Shown: positions 1 to 6,892 of the stretch, piece by piece
Layout: every line of letters begins with the position of its first letter
Numbering within the stretch: the first letter of the stretch is position 1
Notes under the pieces: generated by a model
What the model was told of the DNA's origin: nothing
Database searches by the model: none
The model's input: only the letters and a program-made list of their open reading frames with translations
Made by a program: the position numbers and the translations under genes
Source: DATKEH01 sp035546355
GTDB taxonomy: Bacteria > Acidobacteriota > Thermoanaerobaculia > Multivoradales > JAIOJS01
Reading direction: 5' to 3'
Assembly (NCBI GenBank): GCA_035546355.1
Contig: DATKEH010000311.1
Coordinates: 1 to 12,193, forward strand
Length of the DNA stretch: 12,193 bases

Positions 1-971
1 TCGCCGCGGCCGGCAACGCCGGCAACACGCAGCTCTCCTACCCCGCCTCCTACAACTCCGTCGTCTCGGTGGCCGCGGTCGACTCGACCGGCACGGTCGC
101 TTCGTTCTCGCAGCAGAACAGCCAGGTCGAGCTCGCCGGCCCCGGCGTCTGGGTGCTGTCGACGGTCCCCACCGGCGCCGGGTACAACGCCGAGCTGGTG
201 GTCGACGGCGCCGCCTACGAGGCCGGCGCGATGCAGTACTCGGCGACCGGCTCGGCCACCGGCGGCCTCGCCGATTGCGGCCTTGCCGGCAGCACCTGCA
301 GCGGGGTCAGCGGCAAGGTATGCCTGATCGAGCGCGGCACCTACTCCTTCTACGACAAGGTGAAGAACTGCCAGGCCGGCGGGGGCGTCGCCGCGGCGAT
401 CTACAACAACGTGGCCGGCGGCTTCAGCGGCACCCTCGGCGAGACCAACGACACCACCATCCCCGCGGTGGGCATCAGCCAGGCGGATGGGCAATACCTG
501 AAGGCCAACAAGCTGGGCGCCTCGGCCACCGTCACTCTGCAGACCGGCAACTACGACCGTTACGACGGCACCTCGATGGCCACCCCCCACGTCTCGGCGG
601 TGGCGGCTCTGGTGTGGAGCCACGACACCAGCAAGAGCAACGACCAGGTGCGCAAGGCGCTGCAGAACACCGCCTGGGACGCCAACGGCGGCGGCAAGGA
701 CAACGCCCTGGGATACGGCATCGTGCAGGCACAGGCCGCTCTCGACAACCTGCAGGGCGGCGGTGGTGGCGGCGGCTGCACCGTCACCGAGAGCCCGGAG
801 ACCAGCTGCAGCGACGGCGTCGACAACGACTGCGACGGCAAGGTCGACCTCGACGACACCGACTGCCAGACCGGCGGCAGCTGCAACGTGACCGGCGCCA
901 GCTGCGGCGTCAACAGCGACTGCTGCTCCGGAAGCTGCAAGGGCAAGCCGGGCAGCAAGACCTGCAAGTGA
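1..971 (+). CDS. Secreted subtilisin-family (S8) serine protease with PA domain and Cys-rich tail, 5' truncated
   Basis: This is the C-terminal part of an extracellular subtilase; the reading frame is open from base 3 and the start lies outside the window. AAAGN at bases 3-17 matches the oxyanion-hole Asn segment of S8 peptidases. GTSMATPH carries the nucleophile Ser at 573-575; the catalytic Asp and His must lie upstream. Between them, bases about 200-540 read as a protease-associated (PA) domain, with the stretch CLIERGTYSFYDKV and a following Cys, a common insertion in S8 proteases. After the catalytic domain comes a run of seven Gly (about 756-776), then a MopE-type motif DGVDNDCDG between Cys residues (798-866), then six Cys in a knottin-like spacing (882-965). 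Family assignment is firm. The tail's role is unknown; anchoring, Ca or Cu binding or protection from proteolysis are possible. A strong terminator follows, so the gene probably ends its transcription unit. Confidence 0.93.
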   Translation, partial: AAAGNAGNTQLSYPASYNSVVSVAAVDSTGTVASFSQQNSQVELAGPGVWVLSTVPTGAGYNAELVVDGAAYEAGAMQYSATGSATGGLADCGLAGSTCSGVSGKVCLIERGTYSFYDKVKNCQAGGGVAAAIYNNVAGGFSGTLGETNDTTIPAVGISQADGQYLKANKLGASATVTLQTGNYDRYDGTSMATPHVSAVAALVWSHDTSKSNDQVRKALQNTAWDANGGGKDNALGYGIVQAQAALDNLQGGGGGGGCTVTESPETSCSDGVDNDCDGKVDLDDTDCQTGGSCNVTGASCGVNSDCCSGSCKGKPGSKTCK

Positions 972-994
972 GCCGAGGCTCAGGCGCGGACTTC

Positions 995-1025
995 GGGCGG
1001 GGGCCCTCGGGCCCCCGCCCCTTTT
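995..1025 (+). terminator. Rho-independent terminator after the subtilase
   Basis: A perfect 11-bp stem (995-1005 pairing with 1010-1020, all G/C) closes a 4-base loop CTCG and is followed by CTTTT at 1021-1025. It begins 23 bases after the protease stop codon. It separates the protease from the DsbA-like gene. Confidence 0.85.
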
Positions 1026-1083
1026 CGTCTCTCCGGGCCATGGCTCCAGCCGCTTCACCTCCGGCCCGGGTGGAGGGGTGGCG

Positions 1084-1905
1084 ATGAGGAGCCGGTCCCG
1101 GGCCGTGCTGCCGCTCCTCCTGCTGTCCCTCCTCGCCGGTCTACCGGCGCCGACTGCAGCCCAGAAGACGGCCGACCCGACCCTCCAGCAGCTCCACCGC
1201 GAGGTGCAGGCCCTGCGGCGGGGGCAGGAGCAGATCCGGCAGCAGCTCACGGCGATCCAGGCGCTGTTGGCCGAGCAGGAAGCTGGCGCCGAGGCCGAAC
1301 GACCGGTGAGGGCCACCCACGTGGACGTCGCCGGCGCTCCGTCCCGCGGCCGCGAGGACGCGCCCCTGGTGCTCGTCGAATTCGCCGACTACCAGTGCCG
1401 CTTCTGCGCCCGCTACGCACGCGAGACGCTACCCCTCCTGCTCGAGCGCTACGTCGAGCCCGGCCAGGTGCGCTACGTCTTCATGGACTTCCCCCTGGCC
1501 AGCCACCCGCACGCCGAGATGGCCGCCAGAGCCGCGCATTGCGCCGGCGAGCAGGCTGCGTTCTGGGCCATGCACGACCTGCTCCTGGCGAGCGTCGCCG
1601 ACATCGGCAGCAAGCCGTTCGTCGCCTTCGCCGCGCAGCTGGGAATCGACCTGGCGCCGTTCGCGCAGTGCCTCGAGAGCGGCCGGCACGCGGCCACCGT
1701 GCAGCGGCGGCGCGCCGCCGGAGAGGCCGCCGGCGTCACCGCGACGCCGTTCTTCCTCATCGGCTATCCCGAGCCGGGTTCGTCGCGGGTGCGGGTGGAC
1801 TCGGTGCTGCGCGGCGCGGTGCCGACGGCGCGCTTCCAGCAGGAGCTCGACGACCTGCTGCTCGAAATCCGGCCGGCGACGCCGCCGCCCCCCGCCGAGC
1901 AGTAG
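1084..1905 (+). CDS. Exported DsbA-like thioredoxin-fold oxidoreductase
   Basis: The 273-residue product starts with a signal peptide (residues 1 to about 27; basic MRSRSR, then a Leu-rich core and APTAAQ). Residues about 33-70 are rich in Gln, Leu and Glu with heptad-like spacing (LQQLHREVQALRRGQEQIR), a likely coiled coil. A DsbA-type thioredoxin fold follows: FADYQCRFC holds the redox pair C105-x-x-C108, and TATPFF carries the cis-Pro at about P222. This architecture fits periplasmic DsbA/DsbG-like thiol oxidases or isomerases that dimerise through an N-terminal helix, so a role in disulfide formation or reshuffling outside the cytoplasm is inferred. ATG 1084 is chosen because GGAGG at 1072-1076 lies 7 bases before it; an in-frame GTG at 1078 overlaps that site. 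The gene stands alone between a terminator and a 101-base gap. Confidence 0.9.
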   Translation: MRSRSRAVLPLLLLSLLAGLPAPTAAQKTADPTLQQLHREVQALRRGQEQIRQQLTAIQALLAEQEAGAEAERPVRATHVDVAGAPSRGREDAPLVLVEFADYQCRFCARYARETLPLLLERYVEPGQVRYVFMDFPLASHPHAEMAARAAHCAGEQAAFWAMHDLLLASVADIGSKPFVAFAAQLGIDLAPFAQCLESGRHAATVQRRRAAGEAAGVTATPFFLIGYPEPGSSRVRVDSVLRGAVPTARFQQELDDLLLEIRPATPPPPAEQ

Positions 1906-2006
1906 CCCGGCGCCCGTCGCTGCGGCGGCATTGACCCGTCTGTCGGCCCGGTCCCGGGCAACGGTTCGGCGCCCTCGGCGCACTCACGGGCAAGGAGGAC
2001 CCGAAG
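1906..2006 (+). other. Intergenic leader before the DUF1579-like gene
   Basis: This 101-base gap holds a clear Shine-Dalgarno AAGGAGG at 1992-1998, 8 bases before ATG 2007. A TTGACC at 1931-1936 resembles a -35 box, but no convincing -10 follows at normal spacing. No terminator with a T-run is seen after the DsbA-like gene. Confidence 0.4.
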
Positions 2007-2597
2007 ATGGATGCGAGACGTCCCGGCATGCTCGTCGCCGGCCTGGCCCTGCTGGCCGCCGCCCCTTGCCTCGGCGCCGTTGCTCCCGAGCCGACCCCCT
2101 CGCCGGCGCTGGTGGAGCGAGCGTACCAGCGGTTCCACGGTCTGGTAGGCGAATGGCGGGGCCAGTCGACCCAGGGCTGGACGGGACGCAGCGAGTACCG
2201 GCTGCTGGGTCGGGGTACGGTGGTGCTGGCGCTCTCCAGCTTCGACGACGCGCCGCCGGAGCGGGACATGGCCTCGGCGGTGCACCGCGACGCAGGGCGC
2301 CTGCTGCTCACCCACTACTGCGAGGCCGGCAACCAACCGCGACTGGTGGCGACCAGGATCTCGCCCGATGCCCGCGAGGTGGAGTTCCAGTTCGTCGACG
2401 GCACCGGGATGGAGTCGCGTGACGACGGCCACATGGATCGGGCGCTCTTCCGCTTCCTCGACGACGGCAGCTTCACGTCGCGATGGACCTGGTACGTCGG
2501 GGGCCGGGAGAGCTGGATGGAGGAGATCGTCTATCGGCGTGCGCAACCGGCCGCGGCAGCGCCCCTTCAACCGGCGGCGGCAAGGGAGCACCACTGA
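2007..2597 (+). CDS. Exported DUF1579-like protein of unknown function
   Basis: The 196-residue product has a signal peptide (about 1-24, MDARRPGMLVAGLALLAAAP then a likely cut after LGA). The mature part has FHGLVGEWRG at 43-52, a central LLTHYCEAGNQPR at about 100-112, and beta-rich ends such as FTSRWTWYVGG (156-166). The 'LVGEW' opening and 'LTHYC..GNQPR' block are typical of the DUF1579/lipocalin-like beta-barrel proteins, whose biochemical role is not established. ATG 2007 is supported by AAGGAGG 8 bases upstream. Its stop TGA (2595-2597) overlaps the likely CTG start of the ECF sigma gene, so the two are translationally linked and this protein may belong to the same regulon or sense the same stress. 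Family placement is moderately sure; function is unknown. Confidence 0.72.
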   Translation: MDARRPGMLVAGLALLAAAPCLGAVAPEPTPSPALVERAYQRFHGLVGEWRGQSTQGWTGRSEYRLLGRGTVVLALSSFDDAPPERDMASAVHRDAGRLLLTHYCEAGNQPRLVATRISPDAREVEFQFVDGTGMESRDDGHMDRALFRFLDDGSFTSRWTWYVGGRESWMEEIVYRRAQPAAAAPLQPAAAREHH

Positions 2598-3202
2598 GCG
2601 CGGTCGGCTCGCCGCAGTCAGCGGCGGGGCGTACCCGGGAGGGCGACGATGCCGCCGAGCGACGCCTCGTCGCTCGGTTCCTGCGGTCGCGCGACGAGGC
2701 GGCCTTCAGGCACCTCTACCGGCTCCACTCGCCGCTGCTCTACCGGGTGATCCTGCGCACCCTGGGACGGCCCGAGCTGGCCGAGGACGCGCTACAGGAG
2801 ACGTGGATCCGCGCCGTCCTCGGCCTCCCCCGCTTCCGCTGGCAGTCGGCCTTCGCGACCTGGCTGACCGGCATCGCCATCCGCTGCTGCCACGAGGCGC
2901 GCCGGGCGCAGCGGCCGGCAGGGGCGGAGGCATCGCCGACGGCCGCGGCGGCGGCGCCCGGAACGGCCCTCCGCCTGGATCTCGAGCGTGCCGTCGCCGA
3001 GCTGCCGCCGGGGCGGCGCGAGGTCCTGCTCCTGCACGACGTCGAGGGCTTCACCCACGCCGAGATCGCGGCTTTGCTCGACCTCGACGAGGGCACGTCC
3101 AGGAGTCAGCTCTCCCGTGCCCGGCAGCAGCTGCGCCGGCGACTGGCGGCCGACGGCGGGGCACCGCAGACCACGGAGGTACCGACCGATGCGGGAACAT
3201 GA
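2594..3202 (+). CDS. ECF-type RNA polymerase sigma factor (sigma-70 family, extracytoplasmic function)
   Basis: The product directs RNA polymerase to a set of promoters and is usually held inactive by a membrane anti-sigma factor. Numbered from the CTG start (202 residues), region 2 covers about 35-106 with ELAEDALQETWIRA and the promoter-melting stretch AFATWLTGIAIRCCHEARR. Region 4 covers about 131-184 with ELPPGRREVLLLHDVEGFTH and a helix-turn-helix running into SRSQLSRARQQLRRRL. Size and domain order are those of a simple ECF factor without a C-terminal extension. Start choice: the only in-frame ATG is at 2483, deep inside the preceding gene and without a ribosome site, and its extra 37 residues read like shadow sequence. 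CTG 2594 has GGGAG at 2584-2588 and overlaps the preceding TGA, so it is preferred. The next gene starts 14 bases before this one ends. Confidence 0.9.
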   Translation: MSAVGSPQSAAGRTREGDDAAERRLVARFLRSRDEAAFRHLYRLHSPLLYRVILRTLGRPELAEDALQETWIRAVLGLPRFRWQSAFATWLTGIAIRCCHEARRAQRPAGAEASPTAAAAAPGTALRLDLERAVAELPPGRREVLLLHDVEGFTHAEIAALLDLDEGTSRSQLSRARQQLRRRLAADGGAPQTTEVPTDAGT

Positions 3203-3767
3203 CGTCGAGGACGCGGCCGAGGAGCGGCTGCTGCGCGAACTCCGCCGCCTGGCCGCGGGGCCGGCGCCGCCGCCGGGCCTCGAAGAGCGGGTCGTGGCGC
3301 AGCTGCGGGGGCAGGGGCTGCTGGCGCACGCCTGGCGGCGGCGGCTGCTGGCCGCGGCCGCGGCGGCGATCCTCTTCGCCGCTGGATTGCTGGCCGGCCG
3401 CAGCTGGGTCGCCCCCGCCGCGACCGCACCGCCGGCCTCGCACTACGCCCTGTTCCTGCTCGGCGGCGTCGACCCCGGCCCCGACGAGGAGGCCCTGGTG
3501 GAAGAGTACCGCGCCTGGGCGGTAGGCCTCGCCCGCACCGGTCAGCTCGCTGCCGGCGAGAAGCTGGGGCCTTCCGCCTGGCTCCTCTCCGCCGGGGCCG
3601 ATACCGTCTCGTTGCAGACCGCCCCGGCGGCGCACCGCGCCGCCCCGCTCTCGGGCTTCTTCCTGCTCACCACTCGCGACCCGGCGGCGGCCCTGGAGAT
3701 CGCCCGCTCCTGCCCCCACCTGCGCCACGGCGGCGAGGTGCTGCTGCGCCCCATCGAGCCGACCTGA
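3189..3767 (+). CDS. Single-pass membrane protein with YCII/DGPF-type domain, putative anti-sigma factor
   Basis: The 192-residue product has three parts. Residues 1-50 are charged and helical (EERLLRELRRL, LEERVVAQLRGQ). Residues about 52-70 are one membrane segment (LLAAAAAAILFAAGLLAG) preceded by Arg residues, so the N-terminus should be cytoplasmic. Residues about 84-190 look like a YCII/DGPF domain: HYALFLLGGVDPGPDEE, AGEKLGP, SGFFLL and CPHLRHGGEVLLRPI. The family's DGPF block is degenerate here (TAPAAHRAAPLSGFF). The gene overlaps the ECF sigma gene by 14 bases and has GGAGG at 3175-3179, 9 bases before ATG 3189. Order, overlap and topology are those of an anti-sigma factor with an outside sensor; no zinc-type HxxxCxxC motif is present. 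The anti-sigma role is inference; the YCII similarity is fairly sure. Confidence 0.75.
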   Translation: MREHDVEDAAEERLLRELRRLAAGPAPPPGLEERVVAQLRGQGLLAHAWRRRLLAAAAAAILFAAGLLAGRSWVAPAATAPPASHYALFLLGGVDPGPDEEALVEEYRAWAVGLARTGQLAAGEKLGPSAWLLSAGADTVSLQTAPAAHRAAPLSGFFLLTTRDPAAALEIARSCPHLRHGGEVLLRPIEPT

Positions 3768-3780
3768 GGGAGCCTCTCAG
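3764..3780. terminator. Possible bidirectional hairpin at convergent gene ends
   Basis: CTGAGGG at 3764-3770 can pair with CTCTCAG at 3774-3780 (7 pairs including one G-U, 3-base loop). It spans the stop codons of both converging genes. No T-run follows on either strand, so the terminator role is weakly supported. Confidence 0.3.
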
Positions 3781-5612
3781 TCCCGCCAGGCCAGGCGCGT
3801 GGCGCTCTCGTGCCAGCCCGGCAGGCGCGTCAGCACGCCGCCGAGCCAGCGCCGCGCCGCCGCGTCGACGGGGCGCTCCTCCCCCCCTTCGGTGAGCGCC
3901 AGGGTCGGTACCCCTGCCGGCCCCGGCAGTGCCTCGACGAGCCGCAGGCGACGCGCAGAGGCATCCCAGCCGAAGGCCGCGAGCCAGCCGTCGGCCGGCA
4001 AGCCGGCGAGAGCATCCCCTGCGGCGCCGAGCTCGACCGGTCCCCGCACGAAGACGCCGACGCGCTCGCCGCCCTCGTACCAGCCGGCCTGCAACACGCC
4101 GGCGCCGGGATCCCGCGAGGAACCGGGGACGCCGAGGATGTTGGAGCCGCTGCTGCCCAGCGGCCGCCGGCCCGGGCGGGTCGCCAGCGGATCGAGAGGG
4201 CCGAGGAAGGTGCCGGCAAGGTCCCGCCAGTCCGGTGCCAGCGCCCGCGCGGTGCGCACCAGCTCGGCCGCGGCGGGGTCGAACCCGCTGGTACCACCGG
4301 CGCGGCCCCAGCCACGGAGACGGCCGCCCTCCTCGTAGGCCCCCAGGCTCTTCCAGGAGCCATCGGAGCCGCGCTGGAACCACACCAGCAGCCCGCCCGG
4401 TCCCAGCCAGGGCTCCCCCGCCGCCAGCCGCGCCAGGTCGAGCTCCCCCTCCAGGAAGAAGGCGCCGGCCGCGCCGCGGTGCGCCCAGCGCAGCTGCTGC
4501 GGCTGCCAGGAGGCGATGGCGCCGGGAGCGGCGGCCGCTGCCGGGGACACCCCACCCGCGAGAGGGACGGGCTCGGCGCGCCCGGCGCGCACCGGCTGCA
4601 CGGCGCACAGCAGGACCAGCACCGCCAGGCCGCCAAGGGTCGCGCCCCACACCCTCGCGCGGCGGGGCGGCGGACGCTCCACCATCGCCAGGACCCCTTC
4701 GATGCGCCTCCGCAACGAGCCCGAGGCCATGCCGGTGAGGGCCGCCGTCCAGCGCCGCCCGGCCAACGACCTCGCCACCGCCAGCAGGTCGGCGGCGTAC
4801 TCCGACGGGCGCGCCCCGCCGGCCAGCACCCGCTCGTCGGCGGCGCTCTCGCACTCTTCGCGGGCGCGCCGCGCCGCGTACCACGCCAGCGGGTTCCACC
4901 AGTAGAGGCCGACGGCGAGCTCGGCGAGCAGGGCATGCGCCGCGTCGCAGCGCCGCACGTGGGCCAGCTCGTGCAGCAGCACCCGCCGCCGCCGGCCCTT
5001 CGGCCACCGCGCGAAGGCCGCGGGTAGGGCGACGACCGGACGCAGCAGACCCCAGGTGGCCGGCACAGCGACCTCGGCGGAGCAGACCACGCGCATCCGG
5101 CGACGGATCGCCGCTTCCTGCGCCAGGCGCCGGACCTCGGCGGCCACCGCCGGCGGCGGCTCGCCGGCCCGATGGCGCAGCCGGCGCAGGCGGTAGAGGA
5201 GCCAGGCCTGGCGGACGAGCAGCAGCAGTGCGCCGCCGACCCAGCCGGCGAGCAGGGCGCGCGTCGGACGAGTCGTTCGCCCGTCGACCGCACCCGCAAG
5301 CTGGACGTCCGAGGCGGCCCGCACGACGGCCCCGGCGGCGGCGGCCCCAGCGGCGCCGGGCGCTTCCGGCACCGCCGTCGGCGCCGGCGGTGGCAGCACG
5401 GGCACCTCGACGGGCCCCAGCGCGGCGGCGAGCGGGAGGAGCAGCAGCAGGCCCGCGAAGCCGATGCTCCAGACCCGGTGCCGGAGCGCCGCCGAGGTCC
5501 GCCGCAGGCCCGCGGCGACCAGGGCCGCGACGGCAAGCACCAGGCAGCTGCGCACGGCCAGCACGCCCGCCGGCGCTCCCAGCGCCCAGTCGAGGCCGCC
5601 GACCCCGTTCAT
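3777..5612 (-). CDS. M56 (BlaR1/MecR1-type) membrane zinc metallopeptidase with novel C-terminal sensor-like domain
   Basis: The 611-residue product has membrane segments at about 17-36, 49-66, 118-140 and 323-340. The zinc site H214-E-L-A-H218 lies in RVLLHELAHV between segments three and four, with a likely third ligand in ESAAD (E255-D259) after WWNPLAW, as in M56 peptidases. In BlaR1/MecR1 relatives, a signal outside the cell activates this peptidase, which inactivates the partner repressor. Here the outer part (about 345-611) is not recognised: it lacks the SxxK active site of the penicillin-binding sensor of BlaR1 and is rich in Gly, Trp and Ala. ATG 5612 overlaps the repressor stop as ATGA, with GGGAGGGG just upstream (5615-5622). 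The stimulus is unknown. The peptidase call is firm. Confidence 0.9.
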   Translation of the reverse strand: MNGVGGLDWALGAPAGVLAVRSCLVLAVAALVAAGLRRTSAALRHRVWSIGFAGLLLLLPLAAALGPVEVPVLPPPAPTAVPEAPGAAGAAAAGAVVRAASDVQLAGAVDGRTTRPTRALLAGWVGGALLLLVRQAWLLYRLRRLRHRAGEPPPAVAAEVRRLAQEAAIRRRMRVVCSAEVAVPATWGLLRPVVALPAAFARWPKGRRRRVLLHELAHVRRCDAAHALLAELAVGLYWWNPLAWYAARRAREECESAADERVLAGGARPSEYAADLLAVARSLAGRRWTAALTGMASGSLRRRIEGVLAMVERPPPRRARVWGATLGGLAVLVLLCAVQPVRAGRAEPVPLAGGVSPAAAAAPGAIASWQPQQLRWAHRGAAGAFFLEGELDLARLAAGEPWLGPGGLLVWFQRGSDGSWKSLGAYEEGGRLRGWGRAGGTSGFDPAAAELVRTARALAPDWRDLAGTFLGPLDPLATRPGRRPLGSSGSNILGVPGSSRDPGAGVLQAGWYEGGERVGVFVRGPVELGAAGDALAGLPADGWLAAFGWDASARRLRLVEALPGPAGVPTLALTEGGEERPVDAAARRWLGGVLTRLPGWHESATRLAWRD

Positions 5613-6010
5613 CGCCCCTCCCGGCGCCGGCGCTCGATCAGCTTCGCCAGCTCGTCGAGCTCCTGCGGCGACAGATCGTCGCCGCCCACCCGCAGCAGGG
5701 TCGACACCGCCCGCGCCGTCGAGCCGCCGAACAGGCCCTGCACCAGGCGGTGCAGCGCCGAGGGCGCCGCCTCCTCGAGCGGCACGGTGGGCAGGTAGAC
5801 GTAGCGCGGCCCGTCCTGCTCGTGGCGCAGCAGCCCCTTCCCCTCGAGCTTGCCGAGCATGGTGCGCACCGCCGAGTAGCTCGGCGGCTCGGCCAGGTCT
5901 TCGCGCACTTCGCCGACGGTGGCGCCGCCGCGGCGGTACACCGCCTCCATGATCTGGCGCTCGCGGCGCCCCAGGTCGAGCAGCTTGGTGCCGGGGGGTC
6001 GTCTCGGCAA
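5609..6010 (-). CDS. BlaI/MecI-type winged-helix transcriptional repressor
   Basis: The product (133 residues from TTG) has an N-terminal winged helix (GRRERQIMEAVYRRGGATVGEVREDL, then PSYSAVRTMLGKLEGKGLLRHEQDGPRYVYLP) and a C-terminal dimerising half (SALHRLVQGLFGGS, LSPQELDELAKLIERRR). This is the layout of BlaI/MecI/CopY repressors, which leave DNA when cut or destabilised through the partner M56 protease encoded next. The stop overlaps the protease ATG (ATGA, 5609-5612), so both are made from one transcript and the pair is probably self-regulated. Start is uncertain: TTG 6010 has AGAGGA at 6018-6023, 7 bases away; in-frame GTG 6028 would add six residues but has no ribosome site. No TACA-N2-TGTA type operator was seen upstream. 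No beta-lactamase gene lies in the window. Confidence 0.88.
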   Translation of the reverse strand: MPRRPPGTKLLDLGRRERQIMEAVYRRGGATVGEVREDLAEPPSYSAVRTMLGKLEGKGLLRHEQDGPRYVYLPTVPLEEAAPSALHRLVQGLFGGSTARAVSTLLRVGGDDLSPQELDELAKLIERRRREGR

Positions 6011-6130
6011 GGGAGCGTCCTCTGCCACCAGATTAGCACCACGCACCCCAGGGCCGCCAGGGAGCGGCCCCTGCGCCGGCACGCGGCCGGTCCACGAGGC
6101 GGCGGGGGTAGCGGTAGACTCGCCGGCCTG
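6011..6130. promoter_or_regulatory. Divergent regulatory region between repressor and methyltransferase genes
   Basis: About 120 bases separate the divergent starts. On the minus strand TAATCT (6035-6030) could be a -10 box placing transcription start near the AGAGGA site of the repressor gene. On the plus strand TAGACT (6115-6120) lies 10 bases before ATG 6131. No good -35 box matches either. The repressor most likely binds here, but no clear palindrome was found. Confidence 0.35.
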
Positions 6131-6868
6131 ATGGTCGACGAAGACTCGCACGGCGCCGGCTCGCCCTGGAGCGAGGACGATTCCGCCACCTTCCTGGAGC
6201 TCGCCGAGGTGTTCGTGCCCGAGCGGGAACGCCAGGTGCGAACGCTCTGCGAGCTGCTGCCCGCCACCGGACCGGGCGACGTCATCGTCGAGCTGGGCTG
6301 CGGCGAAGGGCGGTTGGCCGAGGTCATCCTCAGCCGTCACCAGCAAGCGGTGGTGTGGGGTCTGGACGGATCGCCGGCCATGCTGGCCGCCGCCGGCCGG
6401 CGCCTCCAGCGTTTCGGCGAACGCTGGCGCCCTCGACCCTTCGACCTCGCAGCCCTGACGCCCGCCGATCTGGCCCCAGGCGCCCGCGCCGTGCTGTCGT
6501 CGCTGGCCGTCCACCATCTCGACGCTGCCGGCAAGCGCCGCCTCTTCGCCTCCGTCCACCAGTCTCTCTCCGCGGGCGGCGTGCTCCTGCTGGCGGATCT
6601 GGTGGCACCGGCGTGGGAGGCGGGTATCCGCCTCGCGGCCGAGGAGTGGGATGCCGCCGCGGTGCGGCAGGCGCGGGAGAGCGGGCTCGGCGAGGCCGCG
6701 GCGGAACGCTTCGCGGCCGAGCGCTGGAACCACTTCCGTTTTCCCGACCCGGCCGACCTCCCCTCCCCCCTGGCCGATCAGCTCGACTGGCTGCGGGCAG
6801 CCGGATTCGTGGCCGTCGACGTCTTCTGGATGCTCGCCGGGCACGCCATCTACGGCGGCAGGAAGTAG
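6131..6868 (+). CDS. Class I SAM-dependent methyltransferase
   Basis: The 245-residue product carries the Rossmann-type SAM site: motif I VIVELGCGEGRL (51-62), the acidic residue ending strand two in VWGLDGSPAML (D79), and the post-motif VLSSLAVHHL (121-130), followed by LSAGGVLLLADL. The C-terminal LRAAGFVAVDVFWMLAGHAIYGG is typical of small-molecule or tRNA-wobble type class I methyltransferases of the CmoA-like/Methyltransf_25 kind. The substrate cannot be told. ATG 6131 is the first start that leaves a plausible N-terminus; the frame is open upstream for about 900 bases, but that is shadow of the opposite-strand M56/BlaI genes. No Shine-Dalgarno is obvious and TAGACT lies 10 bases before the start. 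It is divergent from the repressor gene and may be in its regulon (inference). Confidence 0.85.
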   Translation: MVDEDSHGAGSPWSEDDSATFLELAEVFVPERERQVRTLCELLPATGPGDVIVELGCGEGRLAEVILSRHQQAVVWGLDGSPAMLAAAGRRLQRFGERWRPRPFDLAALTPADLAPGARAVLSSLAVHHLDAAGKRRLFASVHQSLSAGGVLLLADLVAPAWEAGIRLAAEEWDAAAVRQARESGLGEAAAERFAAERWNHFRFPDPADLPSPLADQLDWLRAAGFVAVDVFWMLAGHAIYGGRK

Positions 6869-6892
6869 ACGCCGGGCCCTCCCTCGCGGGAG

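Noticed and set aside
1033..1069. CCGGGCC / GGCCCGG inverted repeat before the DsbA-like gene
   Set aside because: Seven pairs with a 23-base loop are expected by chance in DNA this GC-rich; no riboswitch-like features surround it.
1931..1936. TTGACC as a -35 box for the DUF1579-like gene
   Set aside because: No acceptable -10 hexamer lies 15-19 bases downstream.
3810..5027. Long plus-strand frames opposite the M56 gene
   Set aside because: The minus-strand frame holds HELAH and membrane segments; the plus-strand frames are Arg/Pro-rich with no motif.
3777..6028. Beta-lactam resistance sensor and repressor (BlaR1/BlaI proper)
   Set aside because: The M56 protein lacks the SxxK penicillin-binding sensor and no beta-lactamase gene is present, so only the family names are used.
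5228..6130. Upstream extension of the methyltransferase frame
   Set aside because: It overlaps the BlaI and M56 genes on the other strand and is Arg/Pro-rich; the SAM domain begins naturally from ATG 6131.
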